Shown: positions 1 through 8,171 of the stretch, piece by piece
Layout of the letters: every line of letters begins with the position of its first letter
Position numbering within the stretch: position 1 is the first letter of the stretch
Source: an uncultured Polycyclovorans sp.
GTDB taxonomy: Bacteria; Pseudomonadota; Gammaproteobacteria; Nevskiales; Nevskiaceae
Assembly (NCBI GenBank): GCA_936928855.1
Contig: CAKZHZ010000055.1
Span: forward strand, 1-51,156
Length of the DNA: 51,156 nucleotides
Direction: 5' to 3'
Translations under genes and position numbers: made by a program
Notes under the pieces: generated by a model
Told to the model about the DNA's origin: nothing
Seen by the model: the letters and a program-made list of their open reading frames with translations, nothing else
The model's database searches: none

Positions 1-423
1 CCGTGCGGGAGCGGTGTTCTGACGCTCCGGCGGGAGCGCGCCGACCGCGGTCGCGGCGTCCGGTGCGCCGGCGAGGGCGTCGAGCACCGCCTGCGGGTCG
101 GCCGGGGCGTCCGGGGCCGCCAGACAAGCCTGAACCCGGGTGTTGACCGCCTCCTCGTCGAGCCCGATACCGAGGAAGACCAGCACCGAGGCCGCCCCAC
201 CGCGTCCGCCCCGCTCCGGCGCCGTCCGGACGTGTCGCCCGACGGCGTGCACCTCGAGCCGAGTGCCGTCCGCGGCGGTGACGAAGCCCTTCGTCCGGAA
301 GACGCCGCGCGGCGGATCGGCGAGCAGGTCGGCGGTCGCGTCGCGCAGGTCGGCGCGGAACGAGGTCGGCTCGCGCGGGACGTGCTGCGGCGGGCGGAGC
401 GCGACGAAGAGGCGGTGGCTCAT
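1..423 (-). CDS. CobW C-terminal-domain-like protein, runs off left edge
   Basis: An open frame starts at an ATG (421-423) and continues to the window edge without a stop, giving 141 residues. Residues 40-48 (GVFRTKGFV), 82-89 (VFLGIGLD) and the Cys-Leu at 100-101 fit the C-terminal domain of CobW/COG0523 GTPases, which act as metal (often zinc) chaperones. The N-terminal GTPase domain that should precede it is absent: immediately upstream is the stop of another frame, overlapping the start as ATGA. Base composition is more GC-rich than the rest of the window. It may be a stand-alone C-terminal domain, a wrongly chosen start, or foreign or mis-joined sequence. Family call is by motif memory only. 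Confidence 0.4.
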   Translation of the reverse strand, partial: MSHRLFVALRPPQHVPREPTSFRADLRDATADLLADPPRGVFRTKGFVTAADGTRLEVHAVGRHVRTAPERGGRGGAASVLVFLGIGLDEEAVNTRVQACLAAPDAPADPQAVLDALAGAPDAATAVGALPPERQNTAPAR

Positions 424-539
424 TTCAGCTGCTTGCGGACAGTGGGGAGGATGTTCTTCACCATGACGGCTACTCCGGCGGCGTTGGATCCGTTCCCAAC
501 AACGAGACCATCTGGTCCGTCGATGGCGATCAGGCGCTG
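420..539 (-). pseudogene. C-terminal fragment of an unrecognised protein
   Basis: A frame of 39 codons ends at TGA (420-422) with the tail NILPTVRKQLK. Going upstream it reaches about position 539, where it meets the truncated mmsB in a different frame. The peptide does not resemble 3-hydroxyisobutyrate dehydrogenase, so it is not simply the frameshifted remainder of mmsB. Its stop overlaps the start of the CobW-like frame, as in a real operon. I do not recognise the family. It looks like the end of a gene cut by the junction near 533-545. Confidence 0.35.
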
Positions 540-724
540 ACGCCGTCGACGCCCGTGACGGCCTCAGCCGCAGTGGCGACGACGGTGGCGCCGGCTTTGC
601 GGGCGCTCGCGAGGGCGTCTTCGGACAGGTCGAACACCCGCAGGGCGTAGCCGGCCTTGAGCAGGTTGCGGGCCATCGGGCCGCCCATATTGCCGAGACC
701 AACGAAGGCAAGGGTTTGGGACAT
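530..724 (-). pseudogene. mmsB: 3-hydroxyisobutyrate dehydrogenase, N-terminal fragment
   Basis: The frame starts at ATG 722-724, preceded by a GGAGA ribosome binding site, 15 bases after the upstream hydrolase stop. It encodes MSQTLAFVGLGNMGGPMARN and continues with a typical NAD(P)-binding Rossmann N-terminus (GLGNMG, residues 9-14) of the 3-hydroxyisobutyrate dehydrogenase family. That enzyme oxidises 3-hydroxyisobutyrate to methylmalonate semialdehyde in valine breakdown. Only 64 residues remain of the roughly 300 expected; translation ends at TGA 530-532. The catalytic Lys and the C-terminal domain are missing, and no other frame downstream restores them. The break coincides with a change in base composition. 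Confidence 0.8.
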
Positions 725-739
725 CGGGAAGTCTCCGTC

Positions 740-1888
740 TCAGGGGATGAGGCCGAGGTCGGCCAGGGGGTGGGACTGGTTCTGCCAGGCACACCAGGGC
801 GCGGCAAAGTGGGCGTCGATCAGCGCATCGCTGACGGCCGGCAACTGTGCGGGTGACCACTGCGGCTGGCGGTCCCGGTCGACCAGCAAGGCGCGCACCC
901 CTTCCGGGAAGTCCGGGTGCGCGCAGCATTGCAGCGCGACGATGAGTTCGGTGCGGAACACCTCGGCCAGGCTCATGTGGCGGCAGCGCTGCCAGAGTGC
1001 CCAGACCAGCGCCACGGAAGTGGGGGAGCCGGCGGCCAGGCCGGTTGCGGCACGTTGCAACCAGGGGTCATCGCCGCCGTACCCGGTGATACGGGCATGC
1101 AAGGCGGCGAGGTCATCGCCTGCGGTGAGGGCGGCAATGGTGTCGGCATGCGCGGCGACAGCTGATGGCGCGGTATCCGGGCGGGCGAAGCCGCTCAGCA
1201 GGGTGTGCACGCGGTCGTGGCGCGCCGCCATCGCGGCCGGCCATGTGATGGCGCGCAGGGCCTGCACCACGGCCGTGGCATCCTCTGCCCTGAGCAGGTG
1301 GTCGGCGAGCCCGGTGAAGCAGGCATCCGCGCCGCCCATCGACACGCCGGTGAGCCCCAGGAACAGGCCGCAGCGCCCGGGCATGCGCCGCAGGAACCAG
1401 CTGCCGCCGACATCGGGGAACAGGCCGATCGCCACTTCCGGCATGGCGATGCGGGAGGTTTCGGTCACCACCCGGTGGCGCGCGCCCGCCAGCAGCCCGA
1501 GTCCACCCCCCATGACGATGCCGCTGCCCCAGACCACGATGGGCTTGTCACTGGTGTGGATGCGGTGGTCGAGGCGGTATTCCTCGCTGAAGAAGGCTTC
1601 GGCGGCCGGGTTGGGGCCTGGGGCATCGTGCGCCAGGATGGCATCGCGCAGGCCCCGGACATCGCCCCCGGCACAGAAGGCCTTGTCGCCAGCGCCGCGC
1701 AGCAGGATCACGGCGATGGTCGGGTCGGCAAGCCAGTCCTTCAAGGCGGCATCGAGACGGCGCACCATCGCGAGGTTGAGGGCGTTGAGGCGGCCCGGGT
1801 CATCCAGGGTGGCAATGCCGAGATCGCCGCCGCCGGCAGTGGGCAGGCGTTCCAGGTGGACGCCATCAATCGTTCCGGTCTCAGCCAT
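740..1888 (-). CDS. 3-hydroxyisobutyryl-CoA hydrolase (enoyl-CoA hydratase/isomerase family)
   Basis: A 382-residue member of the crotonase superfamily. Its length, beyond the ~260 of a hydratase, and the motif block GSGIVMGGGLGL followed by MPEVAIGLFPDVGGS fit 3-hydroxyisobutyryl-CoA hydrolase, which releases 3-hydroxyisobutyrate from its CoA ester in valine catabolism. AFCAGGD is the oxyanion-hole region. The start ATG (1886-1888) lies inside the end of the preceding hydratase gene (8-base overlap), which indicates translational coupling; frames further upstream only shadow that gene. It sits between the hydratase and the broken mmsB, the expected pathway neighbours. The alternative is a longer enoyl-CoA hydratase/isomerase of other specificity. 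Confidence 0.88.
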   Translation of the reverse strand: MAETGTIDGVHLERLPTAGGGDLGIATLDDPGRLNALNLAMVRRLDAALKDWLADPTIAVILLRGAGDKAFCAGGDVRGLRDAILAHDAPGPNPAAEAFFSEEYRLDHRIHTSDKPIVVWGSGIVMGGGLGLLAGARHRVVTETSRIAMPEVAIGLFPDVGGSWFLRRMPGRCGLFLGLTGVSMGGADACFTGLADHLLRAEDATAVVQALRAITWPAAMAARHDRVHTLLSGFARPDTAPSAVAAHADTIAALTAGDDLAALHARITGYGGDDPWLQRAATGLAAGSPTSVALVWALWQRCRHMSLAEVFRTELIVALQCCAHPDFPEGVRALLVDRDRQPQWSPAQLPAVSDALIDAHFAAPWCAWQNQSHPLADLGLIP

Positions 1889-2654
1889 GACGCCACTCCG
1901 GTGCGCGCTTCTGCAGGAAGGCGTTGACCCCTTCCGCCTGGTCCGCGCTGTCGAACAGGCGGACAAAGCGTTCACGCTCCAGCGGCAGCGCCGCCTGCGC
2001 CGCACTGCGCGCGGCGTGCACCAGCTGCTTGCAGGCCTCGACACTGCCGGGACTCTGCCGTTGCACCCGGGTGGCAAGGGCCAGTGCCGTCTCCAGTGCC
2101 TGCCCGCTTTCGACCACCTCTTCGACCAGTCCGATGCGCAGTGCGGTGGCGGCATCGATGCGTTCGCCACAGAGGATCATCCGCTTGGCCCAGCCTTCGC
2201 CGACGGCGTGCGCCAGCCACTGCGTGCCCCCGGCGCAGGGAAGCAGGCCCACCGAGCCTTCCGGCAATGCCATCTGCGCATGCGTTTCGGCGATCCGGAT
2301 GTCACAGGCCAGCGCCACCTCCAGGCCGCCGCCCATGGCGTAGCCGTTGATGGCGGCGACACTGACGCCGCGGAAGGCGGCGAGCGTTTCGAAGGCCTCG
2401 CCAAAGGCGCGCGCCATTTCCACGCCAGCTGCCTTGCCCCCTTCGGCGAAGACCTTGAGATCGGCGCCGGCGCTGAAGAACTTGGCCCCCTCACCGGTCA
2501 GCACCAGGGCGCGGACGGCCGGGTCGGCATTCAGCTCGCGGACCAGGTCGCGCAGGCCGTCGAGTGAGGCCCGGGTCCAGACATTGGCGGGCGGATTGGC
2601 GATGGTGATCAGCGCGACACTGCCGCGCGTCTCCCGTTTCAGCAGAGCAGTCAT
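1881..2654 (-). CDS. Enoyl-CoA hydratase
   Basis: A 257-residue crotonase-fold protein of normal hydratase length. GGGLEVALACD supplies the first catalytic Glu (E112) and LPEGSVGLLPCAGGTQ the second (E132), so both active-site acids of enoyl-CoA hydratase are present. In this operon it would hydrate methacrylyl-CoA to 3-hydroxyisobutyryl-CoA. The gene overlaps the upstream acyl-CoA dehydrogenase by four bases (ATGA, 2651-2654) and the downstream hydrolase by eight, so it is firmly within the operon. Exact substrate is inferred from neighbours, not from sequence. Confidence 0.9.
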   Translation of the reverse strand: MTALLKRETRGSVALITIANPPANVWTRASLDGLRDLVRELNADPAVRALVLTGEGAKFFSAGADLKVFAEGGKAAGVEMARAFGEAFETLAAFRGVSVAAINGYAMGGGLEVALACDIRIAETHAQMALPEGSVGLLPCAGGTQWLAHAVGEGWAKRMILCGERIDAATALRIGLVEEVVESGQALETALALATRVQRQSPGSVEACKQLVHAARSAAQAALPLERERFVRLFDSADQAEGVNAFLQKRAPEWRHG

Positions 2655-3811
2655 GACAGGGGCTCCGTACAGGTGGGTTGCAGGACATGACGCGCCACGA
2701 TGACGCGCATGATCTCGTTGGTGCCTTCAAGGATCTGGTGCACACGCACATCGCGCAGCAGGCGTTCCAGCGGAAACTCGCGGATGTAGCCGTAGCCGCC
2801 GTGCAGCTGCAGGGCGTCATTGCAGACGCTGAAGCCGATGTCGGTGGCCATGCGTTTGGCCATGGCGCAGAACACCGTGGCCTGGGGATCGGCCCGGTCC
2901 AGCTTGCTGGCAGCGAGCCGGACCATCTGGCGCGCCGCCACCAGTTCGGTGGCCATGTCGGCCAGCTTGAACTGGAGCCCCTGGAATTCCGCCAGCGGCC
3001 GGCGGAACTGCTGGCGCTCCCGCAGGTAGCGCTGCGCGAGGTCGAGCGCACCTTGCGCGGCACCGACCGAGCAGGTGGCGATGTTGATGCGTCCGCCATC
3101 CAGGCCTTTCATGGCGATGCGGAATCCCTCGCCCTCGGCACCCAGCCGATGGCTGGCGGGGACGCGTGCGCCCTCGAAGCTGATGCTGCGGGTGGGCTGG
3201 CTGTTCCAGCCCATCTTGTGCTCCTTCTTGCCGTACACCACGCCCGGCGTGTCAGCCGGCACGGCAAAGGCGGAAATGCCGTTGGCACCGTCCTCACCGG
3301 TGCGCGCCATCACCACCAGCAGGTCGGTGGCACCGGCGCCGGAGATGAACGCCTTGCTGCCCTGCAGCACATAGTCCTCTCCGCAGCGTTCGGCGCGGGT
3401 GCGCAGGGCTGCGGCATCCGAACCCGCGCCCGGTTCGGTCAGGCAGTACGAGGCCAGCTGCTCGCCGCTGGCCAGTGCCGGCACCCAGGTCTCGGCAACC
3501 GCCGCCTGTCCCCAGGTGGCCACCATCCAGGTCGCCATGTTGTGGATGGTGATGAAGGCAGTGGTGGACGGGTCCACCCGCGCCAGTTCCTCGAAGACGA
3601 TGCCGGCATCGAGACGCGACAATCCCATGCCGCCGAGCGCCTCCGGTGTGTAGACGCCGCAGAAGCCCAGCTCGCCCGCCTCGCGAATCTGTTCGCGGGG
3701 GAAGTGGGCCTCCACATCCCAGCGCGCGGCGTGTGGACCTAGGGCATGTTCCGCGAAATCCCGGGCAGCAGCGCGGAACGCCCGCTGCTCGTCGGACAGT
3801 TCGAAATCCAT
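2651..3811 (-). CDS. Acyl-CoA dehydrogenase, probably isobutyryl-CoA specific
   Basis: A 386-residue FAD-dependent acyl-CoA dehydrogenase. Visible family signatures are CLTEPGAGSDA near residue 140, GGYGYIREFPLERLLRD near 340, and ILEGTNEIMR near the C-terminus, in which the Glu (about residue 362) is the usual catalytic base. It should oxidise isobutyryl-CoA to methacrylyl-CoA, passing electrons to electron-transfer flavoprotein. The start at 3811 gives a canonical N-terminus (MDFELSDEQ). It follows mmsA by 16 bases and overlaps the hydratase by four. Substrate is inferred from context; short-chain or branched-chain specificity cannot be separated by eye. Confidence 0.9.
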   Translation of the reverse strand: MDFELSDEQRAFRAAARDFAEHALGPHAARWDVEAHFPREQIREAGELGFCGVYTPEALGGMGLSRLDAGIVFEELARVDPSTTAFITIHNMATWMVATWGQAAVAETWVPALASGEQLASYCLTEPGAGSDAAALRTRAERCGEDYVLQGSKAFISGAGATDLLVVMARTGEDGANGISAFAVPADTPGVVYGKKEHKMGWNSQPTRSISFEGARVPASHRLGAEGEGFRIAMKGLDGGRINIATCSVGAAQGALDLAQRYLRERQQFRRPLAEFQGLQFKLADMATELVAARQMVRLAASKLDRADPQATVFCAMAKRMATDIGFSVCNDALQLHGGYGYIREFPLERLLRDVRVHQILEGTNEIMRVIVARHVLQPTCTEPLS

Positions 3812-3827
3812 GATCGGGCCGTCCGCA

Positions 3828-5354
3828 TCAGCGCAGACTGATCGTGGTGTTGACCGAGGTCGACGCAGCGTCGTCGAACCACCGTGCGGTCACGGTCTTG
3901 GTCTGCGTGTAGAACTGGATGACCTGCTTGCCGTAAGGGCCCAGGTCGCCCAGCTTGGAGCCACGCGAGCCGGTGAACGAGAACAGTGGAACCGGCACCG
4001 GGATCGGGACATTGATCCCCACCTGGCCGACATCGATGTCTTCCTGGAACTTGCGGGCTGCCGCGCCGGACTGGGTGAACACCGCCACGCCGTTGCCGTT
4101 GGGGTTGGCGTTGATCAGCGCGATGGCGTCGTCCAGGGTGTCGACGTTGACGATCACCAGCACCGGACCAAAGATCTCCTGGTCATAGATCGCCATGCCC
4201 GGTTTCACGTTGGAAAAAATGGTGGGGCCGACGAAGTTGCCCTGGGCGTACCGGGGGGCAAGTGCGGGGGACCGGCCGTCGAGTTCCAGCGTGGCGCCTT
4301 CGGCAACGCCCTGCGCAATCAGGGCTTCGACGCGGTCCCGGGCGGCGCAGGAGATCACGGGGCCGACATCGGTGCCGGGCTCGGTGCCGCCGTTGACCTT
4401 GAGGCCTCGGGTTTTTTCCACCAGTGCCGGAATCCACTGCTGTGCATCGCCGACCAGGACCGCCACCGACGCCGCCATGCACCGCTGGCCGGCGGCACCG
4501 AAGCCGGCGCCTACCAGGGCGTTGAGAGCCTGCTCCGGATGGGCGTCCGGCAATACCACCGCGTGATTCTTGGCGCCCATCATGCATTGCACGCGCTTGC
4601 CGGCCAGCGAGGCACGCTGATAGACGTGCGTGCCGACCCGGGTGGAGCCGACGAACGAGACGGCCTTGATGTCCCGGTGATCACAGATGGCGTTCACCGC
4701 CGCCTCGCCACCATGAATGACGTTGAGCACGCCCTTGGGAACACCCGCTTCCAGCGCCAGCTCGACCAGGCGCATGGTGACCATCGGATCCTGCTCCGAC
4801 GGCTTGAGCACGAAGGTGTTGCCGGTGGCGATGGCCATGGGGAACATCCACAGCGGAATCATCGCCGGGAAATTGAACGGCGTGATGCCCGCACACACGC
4901 CCAGCGGCTGCAGTAGCGTGTAGGTATCGACGCCGCCGGCGACGTTGGTGGCAAGTTCGCCCATTTGCAGGGTGCCGATGTTGGCGGCGTGCTCCACCAC
5001 TTCCAGCCCACGGAACACATCGCCCTCGGCGTCCGGCAGGGTCTTGCCCTGTTCGGCCGTCAGCAGCGCCGCCAGTTCCTGCATGTTTTCGCGGATCAGC
5101 TGCTGGTACTTGAGGAAGATCCGGGCGCGGGCACCAATGGGGGTCTTGCGCCAGCTGACGAAGGCGGCCTGGGCGGCCGCGACAGCGGCGTCGATTTCGT
5201 CGGCAGTGGCAAACGGCACGCGGGCCAGCACTTCCTGGGTGGCGGGGTTGATCACCTCGCGCCAGGTGTCGCTGCGCGACTCGACAAAGGCACCATTGAT
5301 CAACAGTTTCACGCTCGGCACCGATGCCGAGGAAGGGGAGGGGACAGCCGACAT
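3828..5354 (-). CDS. mmsA: Methylmalonate-semialdehyde dehydrogenase (CoA-acylating)
   Basis: A 508-residue aldehyde dehydrogenase. It carries GAAGQRCMA with the catalytic Cys (about residue 292), ITPFNFPAMIPLW, and FVLKPSEQDP in the NAD site. The CoA-acylating MMSDH signature is clear, including MMGAKNHAVVLPDA in place of the usual ELGG motif. The enzyme converts methylmalonate semialdehyde to propionyl-CoA at the end of valine catabolism. I chose ATG 5352-5354 because GGAGT lies about nine bases upstream; an in-frame ATG at 5441 would add 29 unlikely residues. First gene of the valine operon, downstream of a cobalamin riboswitch. Confidence 0.95.
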   Translation of the reverse strand: MSAVPSPSSASVPSVKLLINGAFVESRSDTWREVINPATQEVLARVPFATADEIDAAVAAAQAAFVSWRKTPIGARARIFLKYQQLIRENMQELAALLTAEQGKTLPDAEGDVFRGLEVVEHAANIGTLQMGELATNVAGGVDTYTLLQPLGVCAGITPFNFPAMIPLWMFPMAIATGNTFVLKPSEQDPMVTMRLVELALEAGVPKGVLNVIHGGEAAVNAICDHRDIKAVSFVGSTRVGTHVYQRASLAGKRVQCMMGAKNHAVVLPDAHPEQALNALVGAGFGAAGQRCMAASVAVLVGDAQQWIPALVEKTRGLKVNGGTEPGTDVGPVISCAARDRVEALIAQGVAEGATLELDGRSPALAPRYAQGNFVGPTIFSNVKPGMAIYDQEIFGPVLVIVNVDTLDDAIALINANPNGNGVAVFTQSGAAARKFQEDIDVGQVGINVPIPVPVPLFSFTGSRGSKLGDLGPYGKQVIQFYTQTKTVTARWFDDAASTSVNTTISLR

Positions 5355-5525
5355 TGTGTGTACTCCAGACCACGTCGGGTGACGGCGAGCAAGGCAGGCG
5401 ACCGACCGCCTTTCCGGGGCGGACCTGGGTTCGTCGTGCATCGATGCGCTACATCACCCTGAATTCCGTACGCCCACCGCGACGGTTCGCTTGAACAGCG
5501 ACGCCAGACCTCGGCGCCGGTGCAT
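5355..5525 (-). promoter_or_regulatory. Expression platform and leader between riboswitch and mmsA
   Basis: Untranslated leader of about 170 bases. A short inverted repeat, CCGCC...GGCGG, spans roughly 5405-5425, and the mmsA ribosome binding site GGAGT lies just before the start. No poly-U terminator is visible. An in-frame ATG at 5439-5441 exists but lacks a good ribosome binding site. Confidence 0.4.
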
Positions 5526-5711
5526 GCAGGCCGGTCTCCGGACTCGCAAGATTGGCTGCGCGGCCTTCCCGGTGACGATTCACCAGTGGCGTGGAGGCGC
5601 AGCCCGACTTGCCTACCGTTGCGGGGGCAGTTGCGGCTTGGGCGGCGAAGGGATCGCCGCGGTACCGCATTCCCGTTTCACCCCCCTTCCCAAGGGTTGG
5701 GGGACACCTGC
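5526..5711 (-). ncRNA. Cobalamin (B12) riboswitch in the mmsA leader
   Basis: Read on the minus strand, the consensus blocks appear in order. The P1 5' strand GCAGG (5711-5707) comes first, then ACGGGAATGCGGT, CAACTGCCCCCGCAACGGTA, GCCACTG, CGGGAAGGC, and the B12 box GAGTCCGGAGACCGGCCTGC (5545-5526), whose CCTGC pairs with the opening GCAGG. On the plus strand these blocks are reverse complements, so the aptamer belongs to the transcript reading toward mmsA, not to the TonB receptor on the other side. The 170 bases between aptamer and mmsA show no hairpin with a U-run, so translational or Rho-dependent control is more likely than intrinsic termination. Orientation is certain; regulatory effect is inferred. 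Confidence 0.9.
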
Positions 5712-5720
5712 ATGGCGGCG

Positions 5721-5726
5721 AGTGTA
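5721..5726 (-). promoter_or_regulatory. Candidate -10 box for the riboswitch-mmsA transcript
   Basis: TACACT on the minus strand lies about ten bases before the 5' end of the aptamer, so transcription would begin almost exactly at the riboswitch. The matching -35 region (around 5744-5749) is weak. Position is the main argument. Confidence 0.35.
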
Positions 5727-5817
5727 GTCGTCGGACCGGCGATCCACAGTGCCCGGAAGGCGCATGAGCAATGAGCGAATTTGCAAGGGGTGTCGCGTCG
5801 ACGCTTGTATGCTTATC

Positions 5818-5832
5818 TGAGAATACTTATCG
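5818..5832 (+). promoter_or_regulatory. Fur box upstream of the receptor operon
   Basis: TGAGAATACTTATCG matches the 7-1-7 Fur consensus TGATAATnATTATCA at 12 of 14 defined positions. It lies in an AT-richer patch about 70 bases before the receptor start at 5904, where a promoter is expected. This predicts repression by iron-loaded Fur of the downstream receptor, flavoprotein and PepSY genes. Confidence 0.7.
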
Positions 5833-5903
5833 TTTGCACGCTGGAGGTCACGAAGAGCACCACGCCCGTCCGAGGTGAGGGTTCTGACAACGGGGAAGGG
5901 AAG

Positions 5904-8168
5904 ATGGCGTGGGTGAATCGGGCGGTGCCGTCAAGGCCTGCCGCAGGCTTGGGCGTTGTGATGCAGGTGACGCTCTGTGCGGTGTTGTGGAGTGGCGGAT
6001 CGGTCGCAGCGGAGGCGGATGCGGAGACTGTGTCGTCGCCGCAGGCGGAATTGCGCGCGCCGGAGGGGGATGCCGCGCCTGAGCCCTACGATACGATCCC
6101 GGTGCCCGGAGACGAATCCGCGGTGCAGCTGGCCCCGCTGTCGGTCAGCGGCGATGCCGACACCCTGCCACGCTACATCCCGGACCGCGCGACCAGCGCA
6201 ACCAAGACCGACACCCCGCTGATTGAGACCCCGCAGTCGATTTCGGTGATCGGCGCCGAGCGCCTGCTCGACCTCGGGGCGCTCAGTGTGCAGGAGGCGC
6301 TGCGCTATACCGCCGGTGTTCGCTCGGATGTCTACGGCTTCGACTCCCGTGGCGACTACGCGATCATTCGCGGCAGCGCGTACGTGTCGTACCGCGACGG
6401 CATGCGGGCACAGTTCGGCTTCTTCAATAACGTGCGTTCGGATATCTACGCGCTGGAGTCAGTCGAGGTGCTGCGCGGGCCTTCGTCGGTGCTGTACGGC
6501 CAGGGCACCAGCGGCGGCATGGTCAACGTCACGTCCAAGCGGCCGCAGCCGGTATCGGCGCATGAGCTGCGGGCGGAGTTCGGCAGCTTCTCCCGCCGCC
6601 AGTTCGCCCTCGACAGCACGGGTCCACTGGGGGAGGGGGATCGCCTGCGATACCGGCTGGTCGGTCTGACCCGGCAATCCGAAACCCAGGTGGACTTCGT
6701 CGACAGCGACCGCTGGTTCGTGGCGCCCTCGCTGACCTGGAATCCGGTGTCGTGGCTGAGCTGGACCGTGCTGGGCAATTTCCAGCGGGATGCGTCCGGT
6801 TCCTCCACCGCGTTTCTGCCCTGGGAGGGGACGGTGTTGCCCAGCCGCAATGGCCGCATTCCCACCGAACGCTTTGTCAGCGAGCCGGACTACGACCGCT
6901 ACGATACCGAGCAGGATGCCGTGACCTCCCTGCTGCAGGTCGACCTCGGCAGTCGCTGGGCGCTGCACCAGAATCTGCGATATGTCGACAGTGGCGCCGT
7001 GTACCGGTCCATCTACGCCAACGTCTATGTCGGCGACCCGTTCATGTTCGACCCGCTGCAGCGGCGCCGCGTGCTCCGGGTCTCCAATGCCAGCGATGCC
7101 AGCGCTCGGGCGTTCACGGCGGATCACCGCCTGGTGGGGAGCCTGAACTGGGGGGCGGTGTCACAAACACTGCTGGTGGGTGTGGATGTCACCGACGTGC
7201 GGGTGCGCGAAGTGTCGGGGCAACTCAACCTGGTGCAGATCTTTCTCCAGGGGCGATTCGACCTGTTTGATCCCGTGTACGGCAGCTACCTCGAGCCGAC
7301 GATGGTCCGGCAGCCCGACCTGGAGTTGCAACAGACCGGGATCTACCTGCAGAACCAGATCCGCATCGGCCGCGGGCTGATTGCCCTGCTCGGGCTGCGG
7401 CACGATTCGGCCAGCTCGGAGCAGGTGGGCAGCACGGCGGCGGTGGAGGACCGCGAGACCTCGCTGCGGGCGGGCTTGCTGTACCACTTCGAGAACGGCT
7501 GGGCGCCGTATCTGAGCTACTCCGAGTCTTTCGAGCCGGTGGCTGACTTCGATGCCGAGGGTGAGCCCTTCAAGCCGGTGCGCGGCGAGCAGCTGGAAGC
7601 CGGCCTCAAGTTCGAACCGGCGAGCGGCAACTGGCTGCTGACCCTGGCGGGCTTCGAGATCGAGGAGCGCAACCGCCTGGCCCCGGGCGACACGCCGGTG
7701 GAACAAAAGCAGCTGGGCTTGGCCGAGATCCGGGGCTTCGAGGTTGAATGGATGGCGCGGCCGGTATCCGCGGTGGATGTGCTGCTGGCCTATACCTACC
7801 TGGATGCGTTCAGCGACCAGGGGAGCAATGCGGATCCGGAAGCCCGATTCAAGAATCTGGTGTCGGTGCCGCGGCATGCGGCCTCCGCCTGGCTGCGCTG
7901 GCGCTTTCCGCTGTTCGGCATTCACGGGTTCTCGTTGGGCGGCGGTGTGCGCTACACCGATGCGCTGCCGGACGAGAGCAACACGGTGGAAGTGCCGTCG
8001 GTCACCCTGTACGACGCCATGGTGGCCTGGGAGTCGCGGCACTGGCGCATCGCCGTCAACGGTACCAACCTCGAGGACGAATCGGTGCTGACGGTCTGCC
8101 TGGAGCGTGGCGACTGCTTCTACGGTGCGCGGCGCAGTGTCGTCGGCAGTGTGGCCTACCGGTTCTGA
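5904..8168 (+). CDS. TonB-dependent siderophore receptor
   Basis: A 754-residue outer-membrane receptor. The N-terminus has a basic stretch, a hydrophobic core and an Ala-rich cleavage region (SVAAEAD near residue 35), consistent with a signal peptide. LAPLSVSG is a plausible TonB box. The plug domain contains ETPQSISVIG, a long plug segment and LRGPSSVLYGQGTSGGMVNV, the pattern of the ferrichrome/pyoverdine-type siderophore receptor family. The barrel ends with DCFYGARRSV...VAYRF and a terminal Phe for outer-membrane insertion. I chose ATG 5904, which is preceded by a GGGGAAGGG site and gives the signal peptide; an upstream in-frame ATG overlaps the Fur-box side. First gene of the unit. Confidence 0.9.
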   Translation: MAWVNRAVPSRPAAGLGVVMQVTLCAVLWSGGSVAAEADAETVSSPQAELRAPEGDAAPEPYDTIPVPGDESAVQLAPLSVSGDADTLPRYIPDRATSATKTDTPLIETPQSISVIGAERLLDLGALSVQEALRYTAGVRSDVYGFDSRGDYAIIRGSAYVSYRDGMRAQFGFFNNVRSDIYALESVEVLRGPSSVLYGQGTSGGMVNVTSKRPQPVSAHELRAEFGSFSRRQFALDSTGPLGEGDRLRYRLVGLTRQSETQVDFVDSDRWFVAPSLTWNPVSWLSWTVLGNFQRDASGSSTAFLPWEGTVLPSRNGRIPTERFVSEPDYDRYDTEQDAVTSLLQVDLGSRWALHQNLRYVDSGAVYRSIYANVYVGDPFMFDPLQRRRVLRVSNASDASARAFTADHRLVGSLNWGAVSQTLLVGVDVTDVRVREVSGQLNLVQIFLQGRFDLFDPVYGSYLEPTMVRQPDLELQQTGIYLQNQIRIGRGLIALLGLRHDSASSEQVGSTAAVEDRETSLRAGLLYHFENGWAPYLSYSESFEPVADFDAEGEPFKPVRGEQLEAGLKFEPASGNWLLTLAGFEIEERNRLAPGDTPVEQKQLGLAEIRGFEVEWMARPVSAVDVLLAYTYLDAFSDQGSNADPEARFKNLVSVPRHAASAWLRWRFPLFGIHGFSLGGGVRYTDALPDESNTVEVPSVTLYDAMVAWESRHWRIAVNGTNLEDESVLTVCLERGDCFYGARRSVVGSVAYRF

Positions 8169-8171
8169 ACG

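Noticed and set aside
657..2567. Long plus-strand frame opposite the valine genes
   Set aside because: Antisense shadow produced by high GC; composition is Arg/Pro/Ser/Ala-rich with no family motifs, while the minus-strand genes have clear active sites.
5526..5711. Riboswitch assigned to the TonB receptor at 5904
   Set aside because: This is the usual target type, but the aptamer consensus reads only on the minus strand, away from the receptor.
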